A DNA stretch of 18,588 nucleotides from an uncultured Lachnospiraceae bacterium. Lineage in GTDB: Bacteria; Bacillota; Clostridia; Lachnospirales; Lachnospiraceae. The number at the start of each line of letters is the position of its first letter. Within the stretch, counting starts at the first letter, position 1. A program made the translations under genes and the position numbers. The DNA is taken from the NCBI GenBank assembly GCA_910587935.1, contig CAJUNP010000022.1:1-18588 (forward strand). The letters are read 5' to 3'. A model generated the notes under the pieces. That model saw only the letters and a program-made list of their open reading frames with translations, did not search any database and was not told the DNA's origin. Below are positions 1 through 6,521 of the stretch, piece by piece.

Positions 1-4
1 TTTC

Positions 5-33
5 ATTATACTACAGTTGGCTCATTTGCACAA
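5..33 (-). promoter_or_regulatory. Candidate SigA promoter reading out of the left edge
   Basis: On the minus strand TTGTGC (33-28), a 17-base spacer and a perfect TATAAT (10-5) form a good SigA promoter just after the dtd stop. It would transcribe whatever lies left of the window. Its position in the non-Dtd sequence suggests it belongs to the element or gene joined to dtd. Confidence 0.6.
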
Positions 34-38
34 TAAAT

Positions 39-413
39 TTAAGGACATACTACTACAACGGGAACTTCTTTTTTGCACTGTTGTATGATATATTCATAAA
101 GCTGTTCGGCATGGACCGGATTCCCGGCACGGATAAACGACGGCCTGTTGCCTTTTTTGCAGTCCGCGTACAGGGTAAACTGAGATACTATCAATAAGGC
201 GCCGTCCACGGATTTTAAATCCAGATTGGTTTTTCCGTCCTGATCCTCAAAAATCCGCATACCTATTAATTTGCGGATCATCTTGTCCGCAATCTGTAAA
301 GTATCTTCGCCACATACGCCTGCCAGTACTAAAAGTCCCTTTTGAATTTCGCCGATTTTGTTTCCGTCTACGGTAACGCTGGCATTATTAACTCGCTGAA
401 TTACAAATCTCAT
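39..413 (-). CDS. dtd: D-aminoacyl-tRNA deacylase, C-terminally truncated
   Basis: Dtd hydrolyses D-amino acids (and Gly-tRNA(Ala) mischarges) from tRNA in the cytoplasm. The first ~120 residues match the family closely: the MRxVIQRV start, RIFEDxxGKxN at about 53-63, and the catalytic SQFTLYA block at 77-83. Family members are usually about 145-150 aa; this one is 124. The last four residues before the stop are not Dtd-like, and the missing ~25 residues normally hold the FGxxM stretch and the NxGPxT (Gly-cisPro) motif that excludes L-aminoacyl substrates. The remaining ~50 bases to the window edge do not encode the missing part in any frame, so this is a 3' replacement and not a simple frameshift. 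AGGA lies about 10 bases before the ATG. It sits 39 bases downstream of the AI-2E-family gene and is probably cotranscribed with it. The product is likely inactive or altered, which is inference. Confidence 0.85.
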   Translation of the reverse strand: MRFVIQRVNNASVTVDGNKIGEIQKGLLVLAGVCGEDTLQIADKMIRKLIGMRIFEDQDGKTNLDLKSVDGALLIVSQFTLYADCKKGNRPSFIRAGNPVHAEQLYEYIIQQCKKEVPVVVVCP

Positions 414-452
414 ATTGCTTCTGTCCTATCCACAAATGATAATAATTCTCAA

Positions 453-1886
453 TTAACTTCGATCCTTTTCATTCGACGTTTTCTTTGTGTCATCGTCGCT
501 GGTGCTCTGTTGTTGTTCCTGATCCTGATTTTGCCGGTAATGTTTTCGGAATAAATTTTCCAAATGAAGCCGGCGGCGTTCTTTTACCTCACTACTCTCC
601 TCTTTTCTGGAAAACATCTTATTAAGACTGCCGTCCGGAGCTACATAGGCGACAAAATTAGAATCCGAATCAATAGAACCGACCGACAGGTAAAGGGAGG
701 TTTCCGTGGGAAGCTTTCTTTTTTCCAACTGGTGATTAACCAGACGCCCTACAATGCTGTAAATAACCGCAAAGATGGGCACTCCTATAATCATGCCGAA
801 TACGCCGAATAAACCGCCGAAAAAGGTGATCGCAAAAATTACCCAGAATCCCGACAGGCCGGTTGAATCACCCAGAATTTTAGGCCCCAAAATATTCCCG
901 TCAAACTGCTGTAAAATGAGGATGAAAATAATAAAATACACGCAATTCATGGGATTTGACAAATCTACGATTAATATGAATATTGCGCTCGGCACCGCTC
1001 CAAGGTAAGGACCGAAAAACGGGATTACATTGGTCACGCCGATAATGATGCTGACTAACGCCGCATAGGGCGTCCCGATTATGGTGGTACCTATAAAACA
1101 AAGAAGTCCGATAATAATTGAATCCACTACTTTTCCCGATATAAATCCCGTAAATGTCCGGTGCACAAATCGCACTTCACGTACAAATATATTGGCGGCC
1201 TTCAAATTCAAAACGGCATATACAATCTTTTTAGCCTGACCGGCTAAAACTTCTTTGTTAAATAATAAATAAATAGAAATGACAAATCCGATTATCAGAT
1301 TCCATAACAACTTTAAGAAGCTGAGTACGCTCATGGAAAGTGTGCGGATTATTTCGCTTGTCTGCGGAAGAAGGGTATCGCTCAGCCAGGTCTCAAATTC
1401 CACCGAATATGTTTTGATTGTATCCTGAATAAAATTGGCGATATCTTTATTATCTTCAAATAAGCGATTCACCCATCGGGTCAAGTTCCCGACATACGTA
1501 TCAAAATTATTGATAATATTCCGGATACTTGGTACAATCTGCGAAATCAACATGGCAAACATAGCATAGACAACGGCGACGAAAAGCAGCGCCGTTATTA
1601 AAATTGATACAGCGCGCAGCTTTATACGGTGTTTGTGCGTATCAATACCGCACTTTTTTGCAATGCGGATAATGATTTTCTTTTCAATATAATTAAGAGT
1701 AGGCGTCATAATATAGGCGATTACCAGACCATTAACGATCGGGATACAAATGCTGTAAAGATATCCCATGCCGCTCTTTATGTTAGAACCGTGAAAAATA
1801 AGATAATATAGGAAAATACCGCCGGCTACAACCAAAAATGCGGTGATTCCTCTTAGAATATATTTCTTTTCAAGTTTAAATTTCAT
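453..1886 (-). CDS. AI-2E/PerM (UPF0118) family transporter
   Basis: This is a 477-aa polytopic membrane protein of the AI-2E transporter/PerM family. Members are reported as exporters of AI-2-like signals or as Na+/H+ antiporters, and the substrate here cannot be read from sequence. Hydrophobic segments are visible at about residues 13-31, 40-62 and 90-115, followed by the family's long amphipathic extracytoplasmic stretch and a C-terminal cluster of helices. The conserved NVIPFFGPYLGAVPS-type motif lies in the second half, ahead of the PKILGDSTGLSGFWVI segment. The last ~90 residues form a hydrophilic tail rich in Glu, Gln, Ser and Asp that is probably cytoplasmic. GAGGG lies about 10 bases before the ATG. 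It is the first gene of a likely two-gene unit with dtd and is divergent from ttcA. Confidence 0.85.
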   Translation of the reverse strand: MKFKLEKKYILRGITAFLVVAGGIFLYYLIFHGSNIKSGMGYLYSICIPIVNGLVIAYIMTPTLNYIEKKIIIRIAKKCGIDTHKHRIKLRAVSILITALLFVAVVYAMFAMLISQIVPSIRNIINNFDTYVGNLTRWVNRLFEDNKDIANFIQDTIKTYSVEFETWLSDTLLPQTSEIIRTLSMSVLSFLKLLWNLIIGFVISIYLLFNKEVLAGQAKKIVYAVLNLKAANIFVREVRFVHRTFTGFISGKVVDSIIIGLLCFIGTTIIGTPYAALVSIIIGVTNVIPFFGPYLGAVPSAIFILIVDLSNPMNCVYFIIFILILQQFDGNILGPKILGDSTGLSGFWVIFAITFFGGLFGVFGMIIGVPIFAVIYSIVGRLVNHQLEKRKLPTETSLYLSVGSIDSDSNFVAYVAPDGSLNKMFSRKEESSEVKERRRLHLENLFRKHYRQNQDQEQQQSTSDDDTKKTSNEKDRS

Positions 1887-1923
1887 TGCCAGATACCCTC
1901 GTAATTTCCTTTATTTCCTTTTT

Positions 1924-1952
1924 ATTATACTACGATTAAATGAATAAAAACA
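1924..1952 (-). promoter_or_regulatory. Weak candidate promoter for the AI-2E-family gene
   Basis: A perfect TATAAT on the minus strand (1929-1924) is preceded at 17 bases by TGTTTT (1952-1947), a poor -35. It lies about 40 bases upstream of the ATG in AT-rich sequence, so only the -10 is convincing. Confidence 0.35.
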
Positions 1953-2037
1953 GTAAAAAAGCAGGAATTAAGAAAATTATTAAAGTATCTATTGTTTTTC
2001 CCCGACATACATACGCAAAATTATAATAATATTTGTA

Positions 2038-2066
2038 GTGAAATTTTTTCTGAAAAAGATTATAAT
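2038..2066 (+). promoter_or_regulatory. Candidate promoter for ttcA and the recombinase
   Basis: GTGAAA (2038-2043), 17 bases and a perfect TATAAT (2061-2066) lie about 50 bases upstream of the ttcA start. The -35 matches four of six consensus positions. Confidence 0.5.
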
Positions 2067-2114
2067 GTATAAAGAAAAAAATACAAATTATTTGCAGAGC
2101 TACAAGGAGCCGGC

Positions 2115-2852
2115 ATGAAATTACAACAGTTATACAGCCATGTACGAAAGGCTGTCGATGATTACCATATGATAGACGACCATGATAAAATTGCGGTAGG
2201 CATATCCGGGGGCAAAGATTCTCTGACACTTCTTTACGCATTAAACGGCCTGAAGCGCTTTTATCCGCACCCTTTTGAGATTCATGCCGTAACCGTGGAT
2301 CTGGGCTTTGACAACCTGAATCTTACGAAAATACAGGCTCTTTGCGAGGAATTAGACGTAGAATATTCCATCGTCAAAACTGATATTGCACAGATTATTT
2401 TTGAAGACCGCAAAGAAAAAAATCCCTGTTCTCTCTGTGCTAAAATGCGTAAGGGAGCCTTAAATGAAGCGATCAAAAAAGCCGGCTGCAATAAAGTCGC
2501 ATACGCCCACCATAAAGACGACGTGGTAGTGACCATGCTGATGTCTTTGATTTATGAGGGACGTTTTCATACGTTCTCTCCCGTCACCTATCTGGACCGC
2601 ATGGATCTTACAGTAATCCGTCCCCTTATCTATATGAACGAAGCGGATGTCATCGGTTTCGTTCATAAATACGAAATACCTGTAGTGAAAAGTCCCTGTC
2701 CCGCGGATGGCTATACGAAACGGCAGTATGCGGAAGAACTTTTAGCACAGCTTAACAAAGAAAATCCCGGCGTAAAAGAAAGAATGTTCTCCGCAATTCA
2801 AAACGGCAGTATGGAAGGATGGAAATACTTTGGCGACAACAAATTATCATGA
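2115..2852 (+). CDS. ttcA: TtcA-family tRNA 2-thiolation protein (PP-loop ATPase)
   Basis: This is a 245-aa PP-loop ATP pyrophosphatase of the TilS/TtcA superfamily. The adenylation motif SGGKDS is at residues 31-36. CxxC at 105-108 (CSLC followed by AKMRKGAL) and a third cysteine at 195 (SPCPADG) match the three cysteines that bind the iron-sulfur cluster in TtcA and separate it from TilS. TtcA makes 2-thiocytidine at tRNA position 32. Distant Firmicutes paralogues may thiolate other positions, so the exact target is inferred. AAGGAG (2104-2109) fixes the ATG at 2115. The last 23 bases overlap the recombinase start, so the two genes are probably translated from one message and may be coupled. 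Confidence 0.8.
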   Translation: MKLQQLYSHVRKAVDDYHMIDDHDKIAVGISGGKDSLTLLYALNGLKRFYPHPFEIHAVTVDLGFDNLNLTKIQALCEELDVEYSIVKTDIAQIIFEDRKEKNPCSLCAKMRKGALNEAIKKAGCNKVAYAHHKDDVVVTMLMSLIYEGRFHTFSPVTYLDRMDLTVIRPLIYMNEADVIGFVHKYEIPVVKSPCPADGYTKRQYAEELLAQLNKENPGVKERMFSAIQNGSMEGWKYFGDNKLS

Positions 2853-3879
2853 AGAACAAAATAAACAAAATATCATAAAACTGCGTAATGTGCTGGCGGA
2901 GCTTCCGTCTTTTTGCAGACAGTTTTTTCTGGGAATCGAAGATTATACTTCTGCCAGAACAAGACTTGCCTATGCGTATGATATCCGTCTTTTTTTTGAA
3001 TTTTTGCATGAAGAAAACAGCGTTTGCCGGAAAATGGAAATCACGGACTATCCCCTGGACCTTTTGAATCAGCTTACAAGGCTGGATATCGAAGAATACC
3101 TCCAGTACCTCTCCTACTATGAAAAAGACGGCAGGGAATACACAAATGATGAACGCGGAAAGTCAAGAAAGCTGGCGTCTCTTCGCAGTTTTTATAATTA
3201 TTTTTTCGAAAATGAAATGATTGAAAAAAATCCTGCGTCCCTTGTGCCCATGCCCAAACTGCACGAAAAAAATATTATAAGACTGGAACCCAACGAGGTC
3301 GCCATTCTTCTTAACCAGGTGGAAAACGGTGATAAACTTACGGAAAAAGAACGAAGCTTTCATGAAAAGACAAAATTCCGGGATGTGGCTCTACTAACGC
3401 TTCTTTTAGGAACCGGTATCCGTGTTTCGGAATGTGTGGGACTGGATCTTAAAGATCTTGACTTTGAATCAAACGGAATTCGTATTAAACGAAAAGGCGG
3501 TTATGAATCAATCGTATATTTTGGAGATGAAGTTGAAACGGCGCTTTTAGATTATCTGGAGCAAAGACACCACATAATTCCCATGCAGGGGCATGAAAAC
3601 GCGCTTTTTCTTTCTCTGCAGAACCGGCGGATGGCTGTACGCTCCGTTGAAAACCTTGTTAAAAAATATGCTTCACGGGTAACAACCTTAAAAAAAATCA
3701 CGCCGCATAAACTAAGAAGCACATACGGCACATCCCTTTACAGAGAAACCGGCGATATATATCTTGTCGCCGATGTGTTAGGACATAAAGACGTAAATAC
3801 CACCAGAAAACATTATGCGGCTCTGGAAGACGAACGCAGACGTTCCGCCGCCAATAAGGTACGGCTGCGTGATCCCTGA
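2830..3879 (+). CDS. XerS-like tyrosine recombinase
   Basis: This is a 349-aa site-specific tyrosine recombinase. An N-terminal SAM-like core-binding domain covers about residues 25-140. The catalytic domain has all key residues: R198 (GTGIRVSE), K222 (RKGG), H293 and R296 (HKLR), H319 (LGHK) and the nucleophile Y329 (KHY). Length, the long core-binding region and the linker before the catalytic domain resemble the single-recombinase XerS of streptococci (about 356 aa) more than XerC or XerD (about 300 aa). A role in chromosome dimer resolution is therefore plausible, but an integrase role cannot be excluded. The start is TTG at 2830 with AAGGATGG about 8 bases upstream; there is no suitable ATG near it. 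It overlaps ttcA by 23 bases and converges on the LysM gene with only 3 bases between stops. Confidence 0.85.
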   Translation: MATTNYHEEQNKQNIIKLRNVLAELPSFCRQFFLGIEDYTSARTRLAYAYDIRLFFEFLHEENSVCRKMEITDYPLDLLNQLTRLDIEEYLQYLSYYEKDGREYTNDERGKSRKLASLRSFYNYFFENEMIEKNPASLVPMPKLHEKNIIRLEPNEVAILLNQVENGDKLTEKERSFHEKTKFRDVALLTLLLGTGIRVSECVGLDLKDLDFESNGIRIKRKGGYESIVYFGDEVETALLDYLEQRHHIIPMQGHENALFLSLQNRRMAVRSVENLVKKYASRVTTLKKITPHKLRSTYGTSLYRETGDIYLVADVLGHKDVNTTRKHYAALEDERRRSAANKVRLRDP

Positions 3880-3882
3880 TGC

Positions 3883-4239
3883 TTATATGCCTTTCAGGTC
3901 TTCGGAATAATAGGGAATAATCAGGTACTGGCCGGACTGAATGATATGGTTCTCCAGATGATTAATATGCATTACTTCATTCACATACTCAGAAAGATTC
4001 CGGTTATCTTCCGGCGCATACTCTTCTGCCAGCGAATACAGCGTATCGCCGTATTTAACAACAATACTGGTATAATATTTATAAGTAAGCTCCGCATTGT
4101 CTTTCTGGGCAAAGCTTTTGATTCCGTTCATGGTCAATGCCAGGCCGGATATTAAAAGGATGGATAAAACTGACAATATAATATTACGCTGAATGATTCG
4201 GATTCTTTTTTGGAATCGCCGTCTTTCTCCTCTTGTCAT
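3883..4239 (-). CDS. LysM-domain membrane protein, YneA-like SOS cell-division inhibitor
   Basis: This is a 118-aa protein with a basic N-terminus (residues 1-18), one membrane segment (about 19-38) and a C-terminal extracytoplasmic LysM domain (about 56-109, with VKYGDTLYSLAEEY and SGQYLIIP). The size and the TM-LysM plan match YneA of Bacillus, which delays septation during the SOS response and is also divergent from lexA. Sequence similarity to YneA is only general, so the function rests on architecture and position. The reading frame is open 30 codons further upstream, but GGGAGG five bases before the ATG at 4239-4237 sets the start. A consensus promoter with a LexA box inside it lies upstream, so expression should be damage-induced. 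Confidence 0.8.
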   Translation of the reverse strand: MTRGERRRFQKRIRIIQRNIILSVLSILLISGLALTMNGIKSFAQKDNAELTYKYYTSIVVKYGDTLYSLAEEYAPEDNRNLSEYVNEVMHINHLENHIIQSGQYLIIPYYSEDLKGI

Positions 4240-4276
4240 AAGTACCTCCCGTATTAAGATCAAATGTTTGCTTTTG

Positions 4277-4290
4277 CAAACAACTGTTCG
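4277..4290. promoter_or_regulatory. LexA (SOS) box A
   Basis: CAAACAACTGTTCG matches the Gram-positive SOS box CGAAC-N4-GTTCG at all but one half-site base. It lies just downstream of the -10 of the LysM-gene promoter, about where transcription would begin, an effective repressor position. Confidence 0.7.
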
Positions 4291-4300
4291 GATTACTCTG

Positions 4301-4329
4301 ATTATATCGAACATACATTCATGTGTCAA
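4301..4329 (-). promoter_or_regulatory. Consensus SigA promoter of the YneA-like gene
   Basis: On the minus strand a perfect TTGACA (4329-4324), a 17-base spacer and a perfect TATAAT (4306-4301) lie about 60 bases upstream of the LysM gene start. A candidate LexA box (4308-4321) fills the spacer, so LexA binding would block polymerase. Confidence 0.85.
4308..4321. promoter_or_regulatory. LexA (SOS) box B
   Basis: CGAACATACATTCA has one perfect half-site (CGAAC) and a second with two changes. It sits exactly between the -35 and -10 of the LysM-gene promoter. Confidence 0.65.
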
Positions 4330-4348
4330 TACTTTTGACGCAAAAAAT

Positions 4349-4362
4349 CGAACAAATATTTG
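4349..4362. promoter_or_regulatory. LexA (SOS) box C
   Basis: CGAACAAATATTTG has a perfect CGAAC half-site and a degenerate partner (ATTTG). It lies just upstream of the lexA -35, adjacent to box D. Confidence 0.5.
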
Positions 4363-4375
4363 GAATATATGTTTG
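4362..4375. promoter_or_regulatory. LexA (SOS) box D
   Basis: GGAATATATGTTTG is one base from the clostridial-type core GAAC-N4-GTTT. It overlaps the lexA -35 region, as expected for autorepression. Confidence 0.5.
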
Positions 4376-4401
4376 CTTTTCGATTATTACTATGCTATAA
4401 T
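4373..4401 (+). promoter_or_regulatory. lexA promoter with extended -10
   Basis: TTGCTT (4373-4378), 17 bases and TATAAT (4396-4401) lie 33 bases upstream of the lexA ATG. TG at 4393-4394 makes an extended -10 (TGnTATAAT), which offsets the weak -35. Confidence 0.7.
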
Positions 4402-4434
4402 AACCTTATTAACAGGTTTCCAAGGAGGTTTTTT

Positions 4435-5049
4435 ATGGGATATGGTAAGATTACTGCAAAACAGCAGGAGATACTTAACTACATAAAGGAAGAGATTTTG
4501 AATAAAGGTTATCCGCCTGCCGTGCGCGAGATCTGCGAAGCCGTGAATCTGAAGTCCACTTCTTCCGTCCATTCGCATTTAGAGACTTTGGAAAAGAACG
4601 GATATATCCGGAGAGATCCCACAAAACCCCGCGCGATTGAGATTTGTGACGACAGCTTCCAGATGGTTCGCACGGAAATGGTTAGCCTTCCGGTTGTCGG
4701 GACCGTTGCCGCCGGCCAGCCGATTCTTGCACAGGAAAATATTGAAAGTTATTTTCCGATCCCGGCCGAGTACGTTCCGAACGGTGAATCTTTCATTTTA
4801 AAGGTAAAGGGAGATTCCATGATAAACGCGGGAATTTACAACGGCGACCAAGTGTTTGTAAACCGTTGCAATTCCGCACGTAACGGCGATACGATAGTTG
4901 CTCTTGTGGATGATTCCGCTACCGTCAAAACCTTTTACAAAGAAAACGGACACATTCGTCTCCAGCCGGAAAATGATACGATGGAGCCGATTATTGTCGA
5001 GGATTGTCAGATACTTGGAAAAGTGTACGGCGTATTTCGAATTTTTTAA
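4435..5049 (+). CDS. lexA: SOS-response transcriptional repressor LexA
   Basis: This is a 204-aa LexA. The N-terminal winged helix-turn-helix (residues 5-70) contains the family stretch GYPPAVREICEAV and the recognition segment STSSVHSHLETLEKNGYI. The C-terminal self-cleavage domain has the Ala93-Gly94 cleavage site (VAAGQP), catalytic Ser128 (KGDSMI) and Lys165 (ATVKTFY). RecA filaments trigger autoproteolysis and derepress the regulon. AAGGAGG at 4422-4428 places the start at the ATG at 4435; the frame remains open further upstream into the promoter region, but that start has no ribosome binding site. The gene is divergent from the YneA-like gene, has candidate LexA boxes over its own promoter, and ends just before a bidirectional terminator. 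Confidence 0.97.
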   Translation: MGYGKITAKQQEILNYIKEEILNKGYPPAVREICEAVNLKSTSSVHSHLETLEKNGYIRRDPTKPRAIEICDDSFQMVRTEMVSLPVVGTVAAGQPILAQENIESYFPIPAEYVPNGESFILKVKGDSMINAGIYNGDQVFVNRCNSARNGDTIVALVDDSATVKTFYKENGHIRLQPENDTMEPIIVEDCQILGKVYGVFRIF

Positions 5050-5060
5050 GTGTTTATAAA

Positions 5061-5092
5061 AAAGGTCTTGCAAAATAAACTGCAAGACCTTT
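5061..5092. terminator. Bidirectional terminator between lexA and the cytidylate-kinase-like gene
   Basis: A perfect 12-base stem (5061-5072 with 5081-5092) encloses an 8-base loop. On the minus strand it is followed by a run of six T, a strong terminator for the liv/kinase unit. On the plus strand the T-tract is weaker (CCTGTTTTT) but usable for lexA. Confidence 0.85.
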
Positions 5093-5116
5093 CCTGTTTT
5101 TACATATTTAAGGCTT

Positions 5117-5743
5117 TTACCGCTCCCCGAACCGTACGCACATATAAGCTTTAATTTCTTCCACACACCGCTCAAACCCAAGCTTTGAACTATCCAGACA
5201 CAAATCATAGTTCCTCGCATCCGTCCATTCTCTGCCCGTATGATATTTATAATAATCAGCGCGCCGTTTATCCGTTTTAATAATAAATTTTTCGATTTCT
5301 CTGGTTGTCATACTGTGCTTTTTGGAAGCCTGCTCGATACAGAAATCTCTTGGCGCATGTACAAAAACACTGAAAACATTCTCGTAATCCTTCAGAATAT
5401 AGTCGGCACACCTCCCTATAATTACGCAGGATTCCTCTTCTGCCAGCTGTTTGATAATTTTAGCCTGGTAGTTAAAAAGATTATCATTGGATACAAAATC
5501 ATCGCTTTCGGGCGGAATCAGTTCTCCGTTATATGCATTTCTTGCGGCTCTGAATAACAGAGTGCTTTTTACCTTTTCATCCGCTTTCACAAAAAGCGCT
5601 TCATTAATTCCGCTGTCGTCGGACGCCAGTTTCATCAGTTCTTTGTCATAATAATGAATTCCCAGATCTTTTGCAAGCATTTCTCCTACCGTTCTTCCGC
5701 CGCTTCCATACTGTCTTGCAATCGTAATTACACACTTATCCAT
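5117..5743 (-). CDS. Cytidylate-kinase-like family protein (first copy)
   Basis: This is a 208-aa P-loop NTPase of the cytidylate-kinase-like family common in Clostridia. The N-terminus has VITIARQYGSGGRTVGE (about 5-21), a glycine loop without the usual GK[ST] lysine. Other family blocks are YYDKELM (31-37), CVIIGRCADY (106-115), a helical region with KTDKRRADYYKY (156-167) and YDLCLDSS (179-186). Nucleotide phosphorylation is the family assumption; substrate and activity are not established from sequence. AGGAGG six bases before the ATG at 5743-5741 sets the start; the frame is open 22 codons further upstream but overlaps livF. It follows livF by 31 bases and is probably the last gene of the liv unit. 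A paralogue of identical length lies at 17477-18103. Confidence 0.85.
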   Translation of the reverse strand: MDKCVITIARQYGSGGRTVGEMLAKDLGIHYYDKELMKLASDDSGINEALFVKADEKVKSTLLFRAARNAYNGELIPPESDDFVSNDNLFNYQAKIIKQLAEEESCVIIGRCADYILKDYENVFSVFVHAPRDFCIEQASKKHSMTTREIEKFIIKTDKRRADYYKYHTGREWTDARNYDLCLDSSKLGFERCVEEIKAYMCVRFGER

Positions 5744-5774
5744 AAGATCCTCCTGCCTTTCTACCTGTATGGCC

Positions 5775-6485
5775 TTATTCACCAAGATATGCTTTCTTAA
5801 TCGAATCATCGTTTAACAATTCCTGCGCCTCGCCGGAAAGAACGATATTACCTGTTTCCAGAACATAAGCTCTGTCTGCGATCGACAAAGCCTTTTTGGC
5901 GTTTTGCTCAACCAGCAGAACGGTGGTTCCGCTCTTACTTACCTGTTCGATTATATCAAAGATTTCATTAACGAAAATGGGAGAAAGTCCCATAGACGGT
6001 TCGTCCATCAGGATAATTTTGGGATGGGACATTAAAGCGCGTCCCATGGCAAGCATCTGCTGTTCCCCGCCGCTTAAGGTTCCCGCCATCTGGTTCTGAC
6101 GTTCCTCCAATCGTGGAAATCGGTCGTATACCGTGCGGAGCGTCTGCTCGATCTCATCTTTATTTTTTCTTGTGTAAGCGCCCATTCTAAGATTCTGCAG
6201 CACGCTTAACTGAGCAAAAACACGACGTCCCTCCGGCACGTGCGCCATCCCCATGGATACAATCTTATGGGCCGGAACCTTTGTAATATCCGTACCTTCA
6301 AAGAAAATGGAACCGGCCTTGGGAGCAAGCAATCCGGTTATCGTATGAAGAATCGTCGTTTTACCTGCGCCGTTGGCGCCGATCAATGCAATAACTTCTC
6401 CCTGATTTACCTCAAAGGATACGCCCTTTATTGCCTGTATCATTCCGTAATACACCTGTAAATCCTTTATCTCAAGCATTGCCAT
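5775..6485 (-). CDS. livF: Branched-chain amino-acid ABC transporter ATPase LivF
   Basis: This is a 236-aa ATPase subunit of the HAAT-family amino-acid importer. It has Walker A GANGAGKT (36-43), the signature LSGGEQQ (137-143), Walker B IILMDEPS (157-164) and the switch His region LLVEQNAKKAL. The LivF-specific block GMAHVPEGRRVF (79-90) is present. With LivG it forms the nucleotide-binding pair at the cytoplasmic face. The nearest ribosome-binding-like site (AAAGG) is about 15 bases from the chosen ATG, so initiation may be weak or depend on upstream translation; an internal ATG two codons later is also possible. It lies 36 bases after livG. Confidence 0.95.
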   Translation of the reverse strand: MAMLEIKDLQVYYGMIQAIKGVSFEVNQGEVIALIGANGAGKTTILHTITGLLAPKAGSIFFEGTDITKVPAHKIVSMGMAHVPEGRRVFAQLSVLQNLRMGAYTRKNKDEIEQTLRTVYDRFPRLEERQNQMAGTLSGGEQQMLAMGRALMSHPKIILMDEPSMGLSPIFVNEIFDIIEQVSKSGTTVLLVEQNAKKALSIADRAYVLETGNIVLSGEAQELLNDDSIKKAYLGE

Positions 6486-6521
6486 AAAAAATAACCATAC
6501 CTTTCTATCAAAAATCGGCTT

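Noticed and set aside
1..53. Possible insertion-sequence terminal repeat
   Set aside because: The window holds only about 50 bases of this sequence and no matching repeat, transposase or target duplication, so no mobile element can be called.
4335..4340. TTGACG on the plus strand as a -35 for lexA
   Set aside because: No -10 lies at a suitable distance; the downstream extended -10 with TTGCTT fits better.
5744..5809. Upstream extension of the first cytidylate-kinase-like frame
   Set aside because: It overlaps the livF end, has no ribosome binding site, and the internal ATG has AGGAGG and matches the paralogue's N-terminus.
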